Of a stretch of DNA of 64,000 bases, positions 1-6,632 are shown piece by piece. Under the pieces are notes generated by a model that searched no databases, was not told the DNA's origin, and saw only the letters and a list, made by a program, of their open reading frames with translations. The stretch comes from RYN-230 sp963720645. GTDB taxonomy: Bacteria > Actinomycetota > Actinomycetes > Streptosporangiales > Streptosporangiaceae. The position numbers and the translations under genes are program-made. The first letter of the stretch is position 1; each line of letters starts with the position of its first letter. The DNA is taken from NCBI GenBank assembly GCA_963720645.1, contig CAVRFX010000019.1, positions 124,001-188,000 on the forward strand, given 5' to 3'.

Positions 1-591
1 GCTGTCACTGATGTACAGCTTCCGCTCGTCCGGGGTGAAGGCCAGCCCGTTAGGCCGGTTGAAGTCGCCGGCCACGATGCGCAGCGCACCGGAGCCCGGA
101 TCGATCCGGTACACGTGGCAGGCCCCGATCTCGCTGTCGGCCTGATGCCCCTCGTAGTCGCTGTCGATGCCATACGCGGGGTCGGTGAACCAGATGGAGC
201 CGTCGGCCCGCTCCACGACGTCGTTCGGGCTATTGAGCCGCTGGCCCTGATAGCGGTCGGCGAGCACCGTGACGGACCCGTCCGGTTCCGTGCGGGTGAC
301 CTGCCGCCCGCCGTGCTCGCAGCTGACCAGGCGGCCGCGGCGGTCCACGGTGTGGCCGTTGGGGAAGCGGGAGGGCTGGCGGAAGACGCCCACGGTGCCG
401 GTGGTCTCGTCCCAGCGCAGCAGCCGGTCGTTAGGGATGTCGCTGAACACCAGGTAGCGGCCGGCCGGGAAGTACGCGGGACCCTCGGTCCAGCGGCATC
501 CGGTGTGCAGCACCTGGAGCTGCCGGTCGCCCCGGACGCGCCGGAACCGCTCGTCCAGGACCTCGAACTTCGCCGTGATCGTCTCGTGCAC
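1..591 (-). CDS. SMP-30/gluconolactonase/LRE-like protein (3' end outside window)
   Basis: The 197 visible codons read as the N-terminal part of a six-bladed beta-propeller lactonase of the SMP-30/gluconolactonase family, enzymes that hydrolyse sugar lactones using a divalent metal. Visible family signatures are WTEGPAYFP near the N-terminus (the Glu is the usual metal ligand), PNGHTVDRRGRLVSCEHGGR, LNSPNDVV (Asn metal ligand) and FNRPNGLAFTPDERKLYISDS at the window edge. The GTG at 591 is chosen because the propeller sequence begins just after it and no earlier in-frame start is obvious. The stop lies beyond position 1. It diverges from the VOC gene, and a perfect palindrome lies between the two starts. 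The natural substrate cannot be told from sequence. Confidence 0.85.
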   Translation of the reverse strand, partial: MHETITAKFEVLDERFRRVRGDRQLQVLHTGCRWTEGPAYFPAGRYLVFSDIPNDRLLRWDETTGTVGVFRQPSRFPNGHTVDRRGRLVSCEHGGRQVTRTEPDGSVTVLADRYQGQRLNSPNDVVERADGSIWFTDPAYGIDSDYEGHQADSEIGACHVYRIDPGSGALRIVAGDFNRPNGLAFTPDERKLYISDS

Positions 592-613
592 GAGGGCTCC
601 CGTCTGGAATATT

Positions 614-627
614 GTCTTGACATCAAG
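614..627. promoter_or_regulatory. Palindromic operator, MarR type, between divergent genes
   Basis: TCTTGACATCAAGA has perfect 6-bp arms (TCTTGA/TCAAGA) around CA and sits in an AT-rich patch between the divergently read lactonase (start 591) and VOC gene (start 699). TTGA-centred palindromes of this shape are typical sites for MarR/SlyA-family regulators in actinobacteria. The site is 23 bp upstream of the lactonase start, where it could block its promoter. The regulator is not adjacent. The palindrome is seen directly; the MarR assignment is inference. Confidence 0.5.
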
Positions 628-698
628 ATAAAATGAGAACCGGGCGGCCGGGTGCGCCCGCCCCGGCGCACCCCGCGGCCGTCTGGAGGAGGGTGCAC

Positions 699-1127
699 AT
701 GATCCATCATGTTCAGCTGGCCTGCCCGCCGGGAAGTGAACCGGCGCTGCGCGCCTTCTACCATGGGGTGCTGGGCCTGGGGGAGATCCCCAAGCCGCCT
801 GCGCTGGCCGCCCGGGGCGGCTGCTGGTTCCGCGGCCACGGCATCGAACTGCACCTCGGGGTGGAGGAGGACTTCCGCCCGGCCCGGAAGGCGCACCCCG
901 GACTGCTCGTGCGGGACCTGGGAGCCTGGGCGGCCCGGCTGCGCGCCGCGGGCTACCCGGTGCGGCCGGACGGCGGCTTCCCCGGCATGCTCCGCTTCTA
1001 CACCGAGGATCCGCTGGGCAACCGGCTGGAGTTCCTGGAGCCGGGCCTCCGGCTGACCCCGCCTACTGCTGGTCGTCCGGCTCCGGGATCAGCACGCCCA
1101 GCAGCCAGCCGACCACGCCGACGATGA
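699..1127 (+). CDS. VOC/glyoxalase family protein
   Basis: A 142-residue single-unit vicinal-oxygen-chelate protein. IHHVQLACP at the N-terminus gives the first beta strand with the usual metal-ligand position, and FYTEDPLGNRLEFLEP near residue 105-120 is the classic closing motif with the ligand Glu. GGAGGAGGG at 685-693 is well spaced for the ATG at 699; an in-frame GTG lies at 693. Family members include glyoxalases, dioxygenases and antibiotic-binding proteins, so no reaction is assigned. The last about 30 residues are Pro/Arg/Ala-rich and overlap the 3' end of the convergent membrane gene by 65 nt. Confidence 0.8.
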   Translation: MIHHVQLACPPGSEPALRAFYHGVLGLGEIPKPPALAARGGCWFRGHGIELHLGVEEDFRPARKAHPGLLVRDLGAWAARLRAAGYPVRPDGGFPGMLRFYTEDPLGNRLEFLEPGLRLTPPTAGRPAPGSARPAASRPRRR

Positions 1128-1446
1128 TCGCGCCCCAGAACGCGGGCCAGAAGCCGGTGATGTGGAACGGCAGCGTGAGCTGGCCAGCCACCCAGCTCGT
1201 CAGCCAGAGCAGCAGGCCGTTGACCACCAGCCCGATCAGCCCGAGCGTCAGCACGTAGAACAGGCAGCCCACCGCCTTGGCCACGGGCTTGATGATCGCG
1301 TTCACCAGCCCGAAGATCACCGCGACGGCCAGCAGGGTGAGCACCTTCGACGTGGTGCTCCCGTGGCCGAGCTGGATACCGGGCACCAGCACCGCGGCCA
1401 CGGCGAGCGCGGCCGCGGTCAGGACGGCCCGGATCAGCAGACGCAT
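1063..1446 (-). CDS. Phage holin superfamily IV / YvlD-like membrane protein
   Basis: 127 residues with about four hydrophobic segments (roughly 5-25, 36-55, 62-85, 100-122) and the family signature GLVNAIIKPVAK followed by a Gly/Leu-rich helix (YVLTLGLIGLVVNGLLLWLTSW). This matches the small four-helix family named after mycobacteriophage holin, which is chromosomal and widespread (YvlD in Bacillus). Despite the name it is not evidence for a prophage: no phage genes are nearby. Some family members belong to envelope-stress operons; function here is unknown. It ends in an acidic EPDDQQ tail and converges on the VOC gene. Confidence 0.85.
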   Translation of the reverse strand: MRLLIRAVLTAAALAVAAVLVPGIQLGHGSTTSKVLTLLAVAVIFGLVNAIIKPVAKAVGCLFYVLTLGLIGLVVNGLLLWLTSWVAGQLTLPFHITGFWPAFWGAIIVGVVGWLLGVLIPEPDDQQ

Positions 1447-2007
1447 GCGCTAATCATTCCACGATGCGAGGTATGTGCGGGCGGCCTGGCGCGGGGCTGC
1501 CCGGCCGGGGGGCGCCCCGGCGGTGCCCCCCGGCGGTGCCGTCATGTGCAGCCCGGGTCAGAAGGGGCTATAGGTCCATAAATCTACTCAGCTAAGCAAA
1601 TTAGTACTTTAATAATGGCGCCTCGATTTGCGCTTTCACTGGACATCCAAGACGGTTCATGCCACCATGACAAACGCGCGGGCGGATGCGGGAGACTACG
1701 AGTCGTAGTCCCCTGCTTGTCTGCGTATGGGGGGGATGAGGGTCTCGGTGCCTTCTTCCCGGGGGAGTGGAAACGCGGGAATCGGGCCGGACGACGGCGG
1801 CCTCGGCAATGGCCAGGTCCCGGCCCGCGCACCGTGGCGAGGGGGGAAGTAACTGTGGGCTGTGTGTGGCAATCGACGTATCCTCCGGATGGGCGGTTCG
1901 CCGACGCCCGGGTGCATCAGCGGTTCGCGCCGCGGCACCGGAAACCACCGCGATGGGTCAGAATGGCGCGGGCTACCGCCCCCGCCGTGGGCCGGCTGAA
2001 GACGCGC
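1447..2007. other. 561-bp non-coding stretch with AT-rich patch and palindrome
   Basis: I see no convincing gene here. Open frames exist on both strands, but they are Arg/Pro/Ala-rich, mutually overlapping and resemble no family. Position 1570-1620 is strikingly AT-rich for this genome (CTAAGCAAATTAGTACTTTAATAATGG) and could hold a promoter. A perfect hairpin lies at 1694-1710. The region separates the 5' end of the leftward YvlD-like gene from the 3' end of the leftward Smr gene. Confidence 0.5.
1694..1710. repeat. Perfect 8-bp-arm palindrome in intergenic DNA
   Basis: GACTACGA-G-TCGTAGTC is a perfect inverted repeat with a single central base; flanking GGGA/CCCC could lengthen the stem with one bulge. 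It could be a regulator site or an RNA hairpin. No T-run follows on either strand, so a classical terminator is not supported. Confidence 0.5.
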
Positions 2008-2262
2008 CTATTTCCACCGGAAATGCACGAAGATCCGGCCGAAGTTCTTTGAGTCCTTCTCGACCCGGCTGTACAGCTGCTTGATTTCTTTCTGTTCAAG
2101 GAACCTCAGAACGTGCTTTTTCAGCTGACCTGAGCCCTTGCCCGGAATGATCTCGACCAGGGGCGCTTTCTTGGCCACGGCCTCGTCCATGATCGCCCGG
2201 AGGGCCCGGTCGATGTCCTGGCCCCGGTTGTAAATGTCGTGCAGGTCGAGTTTCAGCTTCAT
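2008..2262 (-). CDS. Smr-domain protein
   Basis: 84 residues forming a stand-alone small MutS-related (Smr) domain: LDLHDI at residues 5-10 matches the LDLHG motif and IIPGKGSGQLKKHV near 38-51 matches the conserved H/PGKG(S/T)G loop. Smr domains bind or nick branched DNA or cleave RNA; an exact role for the short actinobacterial form is not known to me. The ATG overlaps the gluconokinase TGA (ATGA), and GGAGAAG precedes it at about 9 nt, so the two are translationally coupled. A much longer frame upstream is only the antisense shadow of gluconokinase and is excluded. Confidence 0.88.
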   Translation of the reverse strand: MKLKLDLHDIYNRGQDIDRALRAIMDEAVAKKAPLVEIIPGKGSGQLKKHVLRFLEQKEIKQLYSRVEKDSKNFGRIFVHFRWK

Positions 2263-2780
2263 GGGCTCATCTTCTCCTGCGAGGGGCTCAGCCGGAGGCG
2301 CCGGACGATCTCGTCCACGGCCTCCTCCGGCGGGAGGGTGGCCTGCACCACCAGGACATCCTCGGCTGGCTGCGGGCTCTCCAGATCGGCGAGCTGGCTG
2401 TCCAGCAGGGCCGCGGGGAAGAAATGACCATGCCGTGCGCGCAGCCGCGCTTCCAGTACCTCGCGGGTGACGTGCAGGAACACCATCCGGGCTGAGGGGC
2501 GCCCGGCCAGCAGCTCCTCCCGGTAGGACCGTTTCAGCGCGGAGCAGGCCAGCACCGCGGACTCGCCCGCGCTCGCGTACTCGTCCATCCGCGCTGCCAC
2601 CGCGGCCAGCCACGGCCGCCGGTCGGCATCGGACAGCGGATGACCCGCCCTCATCTTGGCGATGTTCGCCGCCGGGTGCAGCGCGTCCGCGTCCGTGAAG
2701 GGCCAGTCCATCCTGCCCGCGAGCAGGGAACCGACCGTCAACTTGCCGCTGCCGGACACGCCGGCCACGACCACGATCAT
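2259..2780 (-). CDS. Gluconokinase, GntK family, with altered P-loop
   Basis: 173 residues, usual length for the AAA-type gluconokinases that make 6-phosphogluconate. The sequence has VVAGVSGSGKLTVG (P-loop, residues 4-17), DADALHP, NIAKMRAGHPLSDADRRPWL, CSALKRSYR and RHGHFFPAALLDSQLADLE, all family hallmarks. The residue after the invariant P-loop Lys is Leu (codon TTG) where Ser is expected; a TCG-to-TTG change would explain it. That Ser/Thr normally coordinates Mg-ATP, so activity may be lowered, or the base may be wrong. The gene heads a two-gene unit with Smr. Confidence 0.88.
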   Translation of the reverse strand: MIVVVAGVSGSGKLTVGSLLAGRMDWPFTDADALHPAANIAKMRAGHPLSDADRRPWLAAVAARMDEYASAGESAVLACSALKRSYREELLAGRPSARMVFLHVTREVLEARLRARHGHFFPAALLDSQLADLESPQPAEDVLVVQATLPPEEAVDEIVRRLRLSPSQEKMSP

Positions 2781-2926
2781 GGCCGCGAGCTTACCGGCGT
2801 CCCGCCGGGGCTGCCTGCCGCGGACCTTCGCCGGTGCCCCTCGCGGCGGCCACCGCCCACTGTTAGTGTCGGGTGGGCCACGGGACGGCGGTGGGGCTGT
2901 CCCGGCCGTCAGAACCAGGAGATGGG

Positions 2927-4333
2927 ATGCGAGTGCGCCGCCCCCTGTCCATTGCCGTGGGATCGGCCGCCATGGCCGCTGCGGTGGCGGGTAGTAGCTC
3001 AGCCGCCGCGGGCGGTGCCGCGGCCGTGGCCGCGACCGCCACGGTGGCGATCAGCCCGGCCGCGGTCCACGTGCGGGACGCCACGGCGGCTCCCCCCACC
3101 ACGGCCTACTGCGAAACGCACTTCAAGATCGCCTGCTACGAGCCCGCCCAGGTCCAGCGGGCGTACAACCTGGGCCCCCTGCTCAGCAAGGGCATCACCG
3201 GGAAGGGCCAGACGATCGTCATCGTCAACTCCTACGGGTCCCCGACGGTCCGCCACGACCTGGGCGTGTTCGACAAGAAGTTCGGCCTGCCCAACCCGCC
3301 GTCGCTCAGGGTGATCCAGCCGGCAGGCCCGGTGCCCAGGTACCGGCCGACCTCCAACCGGGAGGGCTGGGCCGGTGAGACCGAGCTGGACGTCGAGTGG
3401 TCGCACGTGATGGCCCCGGGCGCGAACATCCTCCTGGTGGAGACGCCGACCTCGGAGAACGAGGGCACGACCGGGTTCCCGGCCATCGTCAGGGCCGAGA
3501 CGTACGTGGTCAACCACCACCTCGGCGGCGTGATCAGCCAGAGCTTCAGTGCGACCGAGCAGACCTTCCCGTCCAGGAAGTCGCTGGTCAACCTGCGCGG
3601 TGCCTACCGGGACGCGGCCGCGAAGGGCGTGACCGTGCTGGCCGCCTCCGGCGACAGCGGCGCGGCCGACGTCAAGTTCAACGCGAGCACCTATTACCTG
3701 CACCCGGTGACCTCGTGGCCGGACAGCGACCCCCTGGTGACCGGGGTCGGCGGCACCCAGCTGCGCCAGTCGGCCAAGGGCGCGTGGCACTCCGTGGTGT
3801 GGAACGACACCTACAACGTGCCCACGCAGCAGTACTTCTTCGGCTCCAAGGGCCCGAACCCGCTGGCCGGCGGGGGCGGGAAGTCCGTGGTGTTCACCCG
3901 GCCGGGCTACCAGGGCGGCGTGGCGGGCGTGGTCGGCGGCCGCCGCGGCGTCCCGGACATCTCGATGAGCGGGGCCTGCAACGGCGCGGTGGACATGTAC
4001 CAGAGTTTCCAGGGGCAGTCGGCCGGCTGGTACCCGACCTGCGGCACTAGCGAGGCCACCCCGCTGTTCGCCGGCGTGGTCGCCCTCGCCGACCAGGTGG
4101 CCGGGCACCCGCTCGGCCTGATCAACCCGGCGCTGTACAAGCTGTCCGCGCTCGGCAAGGCCTCCGGCATCGTGGACGTGACCCGCGGCAACAACACTGT
4201 CTCGTTCCCCCAGGGCGGCAAGCTGCACACGGTGACCGGGTTCCGCGCCCGGCCCGGCTACGACCTCGCCTCCGGGGTCGGCACGGTCAACGCGGCCCTG
4301 TTCGTGCCGGAACTGGCGAAGCTGGCCGGCTAG
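2927..4333 (+). CDS. Secreted S53 (sedolisin) family peptidase lacking a propeptide domain
   Basis: 468 residues. An Ala-rich signal sequence (about 1-45) is followed almost directly by the catalytic domain. Sedolisin catalytic motifs are all visible: E151 and D155 in GETELDVEW (ExxxD), oxyanion Asp D243 in ASGDSGA, and nucleophile S375 in CGTSEATPLFAG. The Ca-binding end reads GIVDVTRGNN and GYDLASGVGTVN. Family members are acid-active serine-carboxyl endopeptidases, normally made with an N-terminal Pro-kumamolisin domain of about 140-180 residues; here only about 20 residues lie between signal and catalytic domain. AGGAG at 2917-2921 supports the ATG at 2927. A hairpin terminator follows the stop. 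Confidence 0.9.
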   Translation: MRVRRPLSIAVGSAAMAAAVAGSSSAAAGGAAAVAATATVAISPAAVHVRDATAAPPTTAYCETHFKIACYEPAQVQRAYNLGPLLSKGITGKGQTIVIVNSYGSPTVRHDLGVFDKKFGLPNPPSLRVIQPAGPVPRYRPTSNREGWAGETELDVEWSHVMAPGANILLVETPTSENEGTTGFPAIVRAETYVVNHHLGGVISQSFSATEQTFPSRKSLVNLRGAYRDAAAKGVTVLAASGDSGAADVKFNASTYYLHPVTSWPDSDPLVTGVGGTQLRQSAKGAWHSVVWNDTYNVPTQQYFFGSKGPNPLAGGGGKSVVFTRPGYQGGVAGVVGGRRGVPDISMSGACNGAVDMYQSFQGQSAGWYPTCGTSEATPLFAGVVALADQVAGHPLGLINPALYKLSALGKASGIVDVTRGNNTVSFPQGGKLHTVTGFRARPGYDLASGVGTVNAALFVPELAKLAG

Positions 4334-4335
4334 CT

Positions 4336-4384
4336 GCTGGCGGGTGCCGCGCCTGGCTGCGGCACCCGCACCAGCCCGTTTTTC
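4336..4384 (+). terminator. Rho-independent terminator after the sedolisin gene
   Basis: Two bases after the stop, GCGGGTGCCG (4340-4349) pairs with CGGCACCCGC (4360-4369) across a 10-nt loop; outer GCTG/CAGC bases extend the stem with a bulge. A T-run (GTTTTT, 4378-4383) follows. This is the clearest intrinsic terminator in the window and isolates the peptidase from the sigma-factor operon. Confidence 0.75.
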
Positions 4385-4521
4385 CGCAACGAAGACCAGC
4401 CCGGGCCGGGCATCCGCCCCCGGCGCGGGACCGGCGGGCCAGGGGCCAGGGGCCGGCCAGGCCAGGTCCCGCGTTCGCCCTCCGGACCCATCCGGCCGCC
4501 CGGACGCTCCGAATACCGGCT

Positions 4522-5121
4522 ATGAGCACACAGGACGTGCCCGGATCCCGCCCGGGTCCGCGGCCCCTCGCGGGGCTGGCCGAAGACCTGGGCGAGCTGC
4601 TGACCATGGTGGCCCGGGGTGACGAGGCGGCCTTCGAGGCGGCCTACGACCGGCTGGCCCGGCCCGTCTACGGGCTGATCCGCAAGGTGGTGCGGGACCC
4701 GGCCCAGTCCGAGGAGGTCGCCCAGGAAGTCCTGCTGGAGGTGTGGCGGACCGCGCCACGCTTCGACGCCAGCCGGGGCAGCGCGATGACCTGGGTGATG
4801 ACGATCGCGCACCGCCGCGCCGTCGACCGGGTGCGGTCGGCCAGCGCGGAGACCCAGCGGGAGCAGAAGGCTGGCACCGTGGCCGCCACGCCGCCGGACG
4901 GGGTCGCGGAGACCGTGGAGTCGCGGCTGGATGCGGAGCGGGTACGCCGCTGCCTGGACTCGCTGACCGAGCTGCAGCGGCAGTCGATCACCCTGGCCTA
5001 CTACGGCGGCTACACCTATCCCGAGGTCGCGTCGCTGCTCAGCACGGCCCTCGGGACGATCAAGACCCGGGTCCGGGACGGCCTGATCCGGATGCGTGAC
5101 TGCATGGGGGTGAGCTGGTGA
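4522..5121 (+). CDS. sigK: ECF RNA polymerase sigma factor, SigK-like
   Basis: 199 residues with ECF sigma region 2 (about 30-110: FEAAYDRLARPVYGLIRKVV, SEEVAQEVLLEVWRTAPRFD, AMTWVMTIAHRRAVDRVRS) and region 4 (about 140-195: LTELQRQSITLAYYGGYTYPEVASLL). The YGGYTYPEVA and GTIKTRVRDGL motifs are those of the SigK/ECF19 group, which is held by a membrane anti-sigma factor. The stop overlaps the next gene's GTG by 4 nt, and that gene encodes the matching RskA-type anti-sigma. SigK systems in mycobacteria respond to envelope or redox stress; the signal here is unknown. Confidence 0.92.
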   Translation: MSTQDVPGSRPGPRPLAGLAEDLGELLTMVARGDEAAFEAAYDRLARPVYGLIRKVVRDPAQSEEVAQEVLLEVWRTAPRFDASRGSAMTWVMTIAHRRAVDRVRSASAETQREQKAGTVAATPPDGVAETVESRLDAERVRRCLDSLTELQRQSITLAYYGGYTYPEVASLLSTALGTIKTRVRDGLIRMRDCMGVSW

Positions 5122-5153
5122 AACTGGGCCGCCATGTGAAACTGGGCCGCCAT
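5118..5153 (+). repeat. Perfect 18-bp tandem duplication at the rskA start
   Basis: GTGAAACTGGGCCGCCAT occurs twice in tandem (5118-5135 and 5136-5153), encoding (M/V)KLGRH twice. It is in frame, includes the start codon and the sigK/rskA GTGA overlap, and leaves the anti-sigma domain intact. It looks like a recent slippage duplication. Confidence 0.95.
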
Positions 5154-5909
5154 GACCTGCACGGGCTGAGCGGCGCGTACGCACTCGACGCCCTGGCCGG
5201 CCTGGAGCTGGACCAGTTCGAGCATCACCTGCACCGCTGCCCGCCGTGCGAGAACGAGGTCCGGGGCTTCCGGGAGACCGCGACCAGGCTGGCCCTGGCC
5301 GTCGCGGCCAGCCCGCCGGCCGGGCTGCGGGAGCGGGTGCTCACCGCAGCCTCGGTCACCCGGCAGCTTCCGCCCGAGGTGAGCCCCGCGGCCGCGGCCC
5401 GGCGCCCCGCGGCCCCGGCCCGGCCGGCCCGGTCGCGGCCGGCCCGCAGCCCCTGGCTGCCCCGGCTGGCGGCGGCGGTGACCGCGGCCGCCGTGGCGGC
5501 CGCGGTGGCGCTGGGGGTCATCCAGTCCTCCACCCAGCATCAGCTGGACCGGGCCCAGGCCGAGAACCGGTCCGTCGCGGCCGTGCTGGCCGCCCCGGAC
5601 GCCCGGCTGGCCGTGCACCGCACCACGGCCGGCGGGGTGGCCACCGTGATCGCCTCCCCGTCCCGGCATGCGCTGATCATCAGCACGGCCGGGCTGCCCG
5701 CGCTGAGCGGGGGCAAGGTCTATGAGCTGTGGTTCCTGTCCGGCCAGACCGCCCGCCGGGCCGGTCTGCTCCCGCCGCCGGCGGCCGGGCGGACCGCTCC
5801 GCTGCTGGCGTCCGGCCTCGCCGCGGGGGATGCCGTCGCCCTGACCGTAGAGCCGGCCGGCGGTACCAGCCACCCCACGAGCAAGCCAATTGTGGTCGTG
5901 CCCCTCTAG
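5118..5909 (+). CDS. rskA: Anti-sigma-K factor, RskA-like
   Basis: 263 residues. The cytoplasmic N-terminus carries the zinc-binding anti-sigma motif (H37, C41, C44 in HLHRCPPC), followed by an Ala/Pro/Arg-rich linker, one membrane helix (about 116-136) and an extracytoplasmic RskA domain (GKVYELWFLSGQTARRAGLL; VALTVEPAGGTSHPTSKPIV). It should sequester SigK at the membrane and release it on proteolysis. The GTG start overlaps the sigma stop. The first 12 codons are an exact 18-bp tandem duplication, which offers a second GTG at 5136; the first start is kept because it has the purine-rich GGGGGTGAG just upstream. Confidence 0.9.
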   Translation: MKLGRHVKLGRHDLHGLSGAYALDALAGLELDQFEHHLHRCPPCENEVRGFRETATRLALAVAASPPAGLRERVLTAASVTRQLPPEVSPAAAARRPAAPARPARSRPARSPWLPRLAAAVTAAAVAAAVALGVIQSSTQHQLDRAQAENRSVAAVLAAPDARLAVHRTTAGGVATVIASPSRHALIISTAGLPALSGGKVYELWFLSGQTARRAGLLPPPAAGRTAPLLASGLAAGDAVALTVEPAGGTSHPTSKPIVVVPL

Positions 5910-5930
5910 GTTGCCTCTACCGTTGTCGCT

Positions 5931-6632
5931 ATGAGCGTGGCGAGCGGTGCCGCCAGCGCCGGGCTGCCCTCCGCGAAGGGCAGCCCGAGTGTCCTGGTGG
6001 TGGAGGATGACCCGGGCCTGGCCACCCAGCTGGTGCGCGGGCTGAGCCGGGGCGGGTACCGGGTGGATCACGTGATGACCGGCCGGGAGGCGCTGGCGGC
6101 CGGTGACCCGGACGTCGTGCTCCTCGATCTGGGCCTGCCCGACGCGGACGGGGTGGAGGTGTGCCGCCGGCTGCGGGAACGCTCCGACGCGGGGATCATC
6201 ATCGTCACCGCCCGCGGCGAGGAACCGGAGCGCGTGCTGGCCCTGGACGCGGGAGCCGACGACTACCTGGTCAAGCCGTTCGGGCTGGCTGAGCTGCTGG
6301 CCCGGATCAGGGCCGTGCTGCGCCGCGTCCGGCCCGGCGGCGAGATGCTGCGGCACGGCCCGCTGACCGTGGACCTGCGCACCCGGAAGGTGACCGTGCA
6401 CGGCCGCGAGGTGGCGCTCACCCCGAAGGAGTTCGACATCCTGGAATGCCTGGCCAGTGACCCGGGACGGGTGATGACCCGCCAGGAGATCCTGGAGAGC
6501 GCCTGGGACGCGCACTGGTACGGCCCCACGAAGGTGCTGGACGTGCACGTGGCGGCGCTGCGCCGGAAGCTGGACGTGCCCGGCCTGATCGAGACGGCCT
6601 ACGGCAGGGGTTTCCGGCTCGGCGAAGTCTGA
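5931..6632 (+). CDS. OmpR/PhoB-family response regulator
   Basis: 233 residues: receiver domain (about 20-135) with acidic pair E25/D26, phospho-acceptor D66 in VVLLDLGLPD and K115 in YLVKPF, then a winged-helix DNA-binding domain (ALTPKEFDILECLASDPGRVMT; VLDVHVAALRRKLD; GRGFRLGEV). It begins 21 nt after rskA and its TGA overlaps the histidine kinase ATG (TGATG), so rskA, regulator and kinase may share a transcript. The first 18 residues before the receiver are poorly conserved, so a later start is possible. Confidence 0.92.
   Translation: MSVASGAASAGLPSAKGSPSVLVVEDDPGLATQLVRGLSRGGYRVDHVMTGREALAAGDPDVVLLDLGLPDADGVEVCRRLRERSDAGIIIVTARGEEPERVLALDAGADDYLVKPFGLAELLARIRAVLRRVRPGGEMLRHGPLTVDLRTRKVTVHGREVALTPKEFDILECLASDPGRVMTRQEILESAWDAHWYGPTKVLDVHVAALRRKLDVPGLIETAYGRGFRLGEV

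Noticed and set aside
1063..1446. Prophage holin as evidence for a prophage
   Set aside because: The YvlD-like family is chromosomal despite its name, and no other phage genes are near.
1615..2052. Open frames of 80-145 codons on both strands in the first large intergenic gap
   Set aside because: Arg/Pro/Ala-rich, mutually overlapping, no family resemblance and no good ribosome sites.
2263..2613. N-terminal extension of the Smr protein
   Set aside because: It is the out-of-frame shadow of gluconokinase; the ATGA overlap and family start both fix the Smr ATG at 2262.
2999..4228. 409-codon frame antisense to the sedolisin gene
   Set aside because: His/Val/Gly-rich antisense shadow of a clearly conserved gene.
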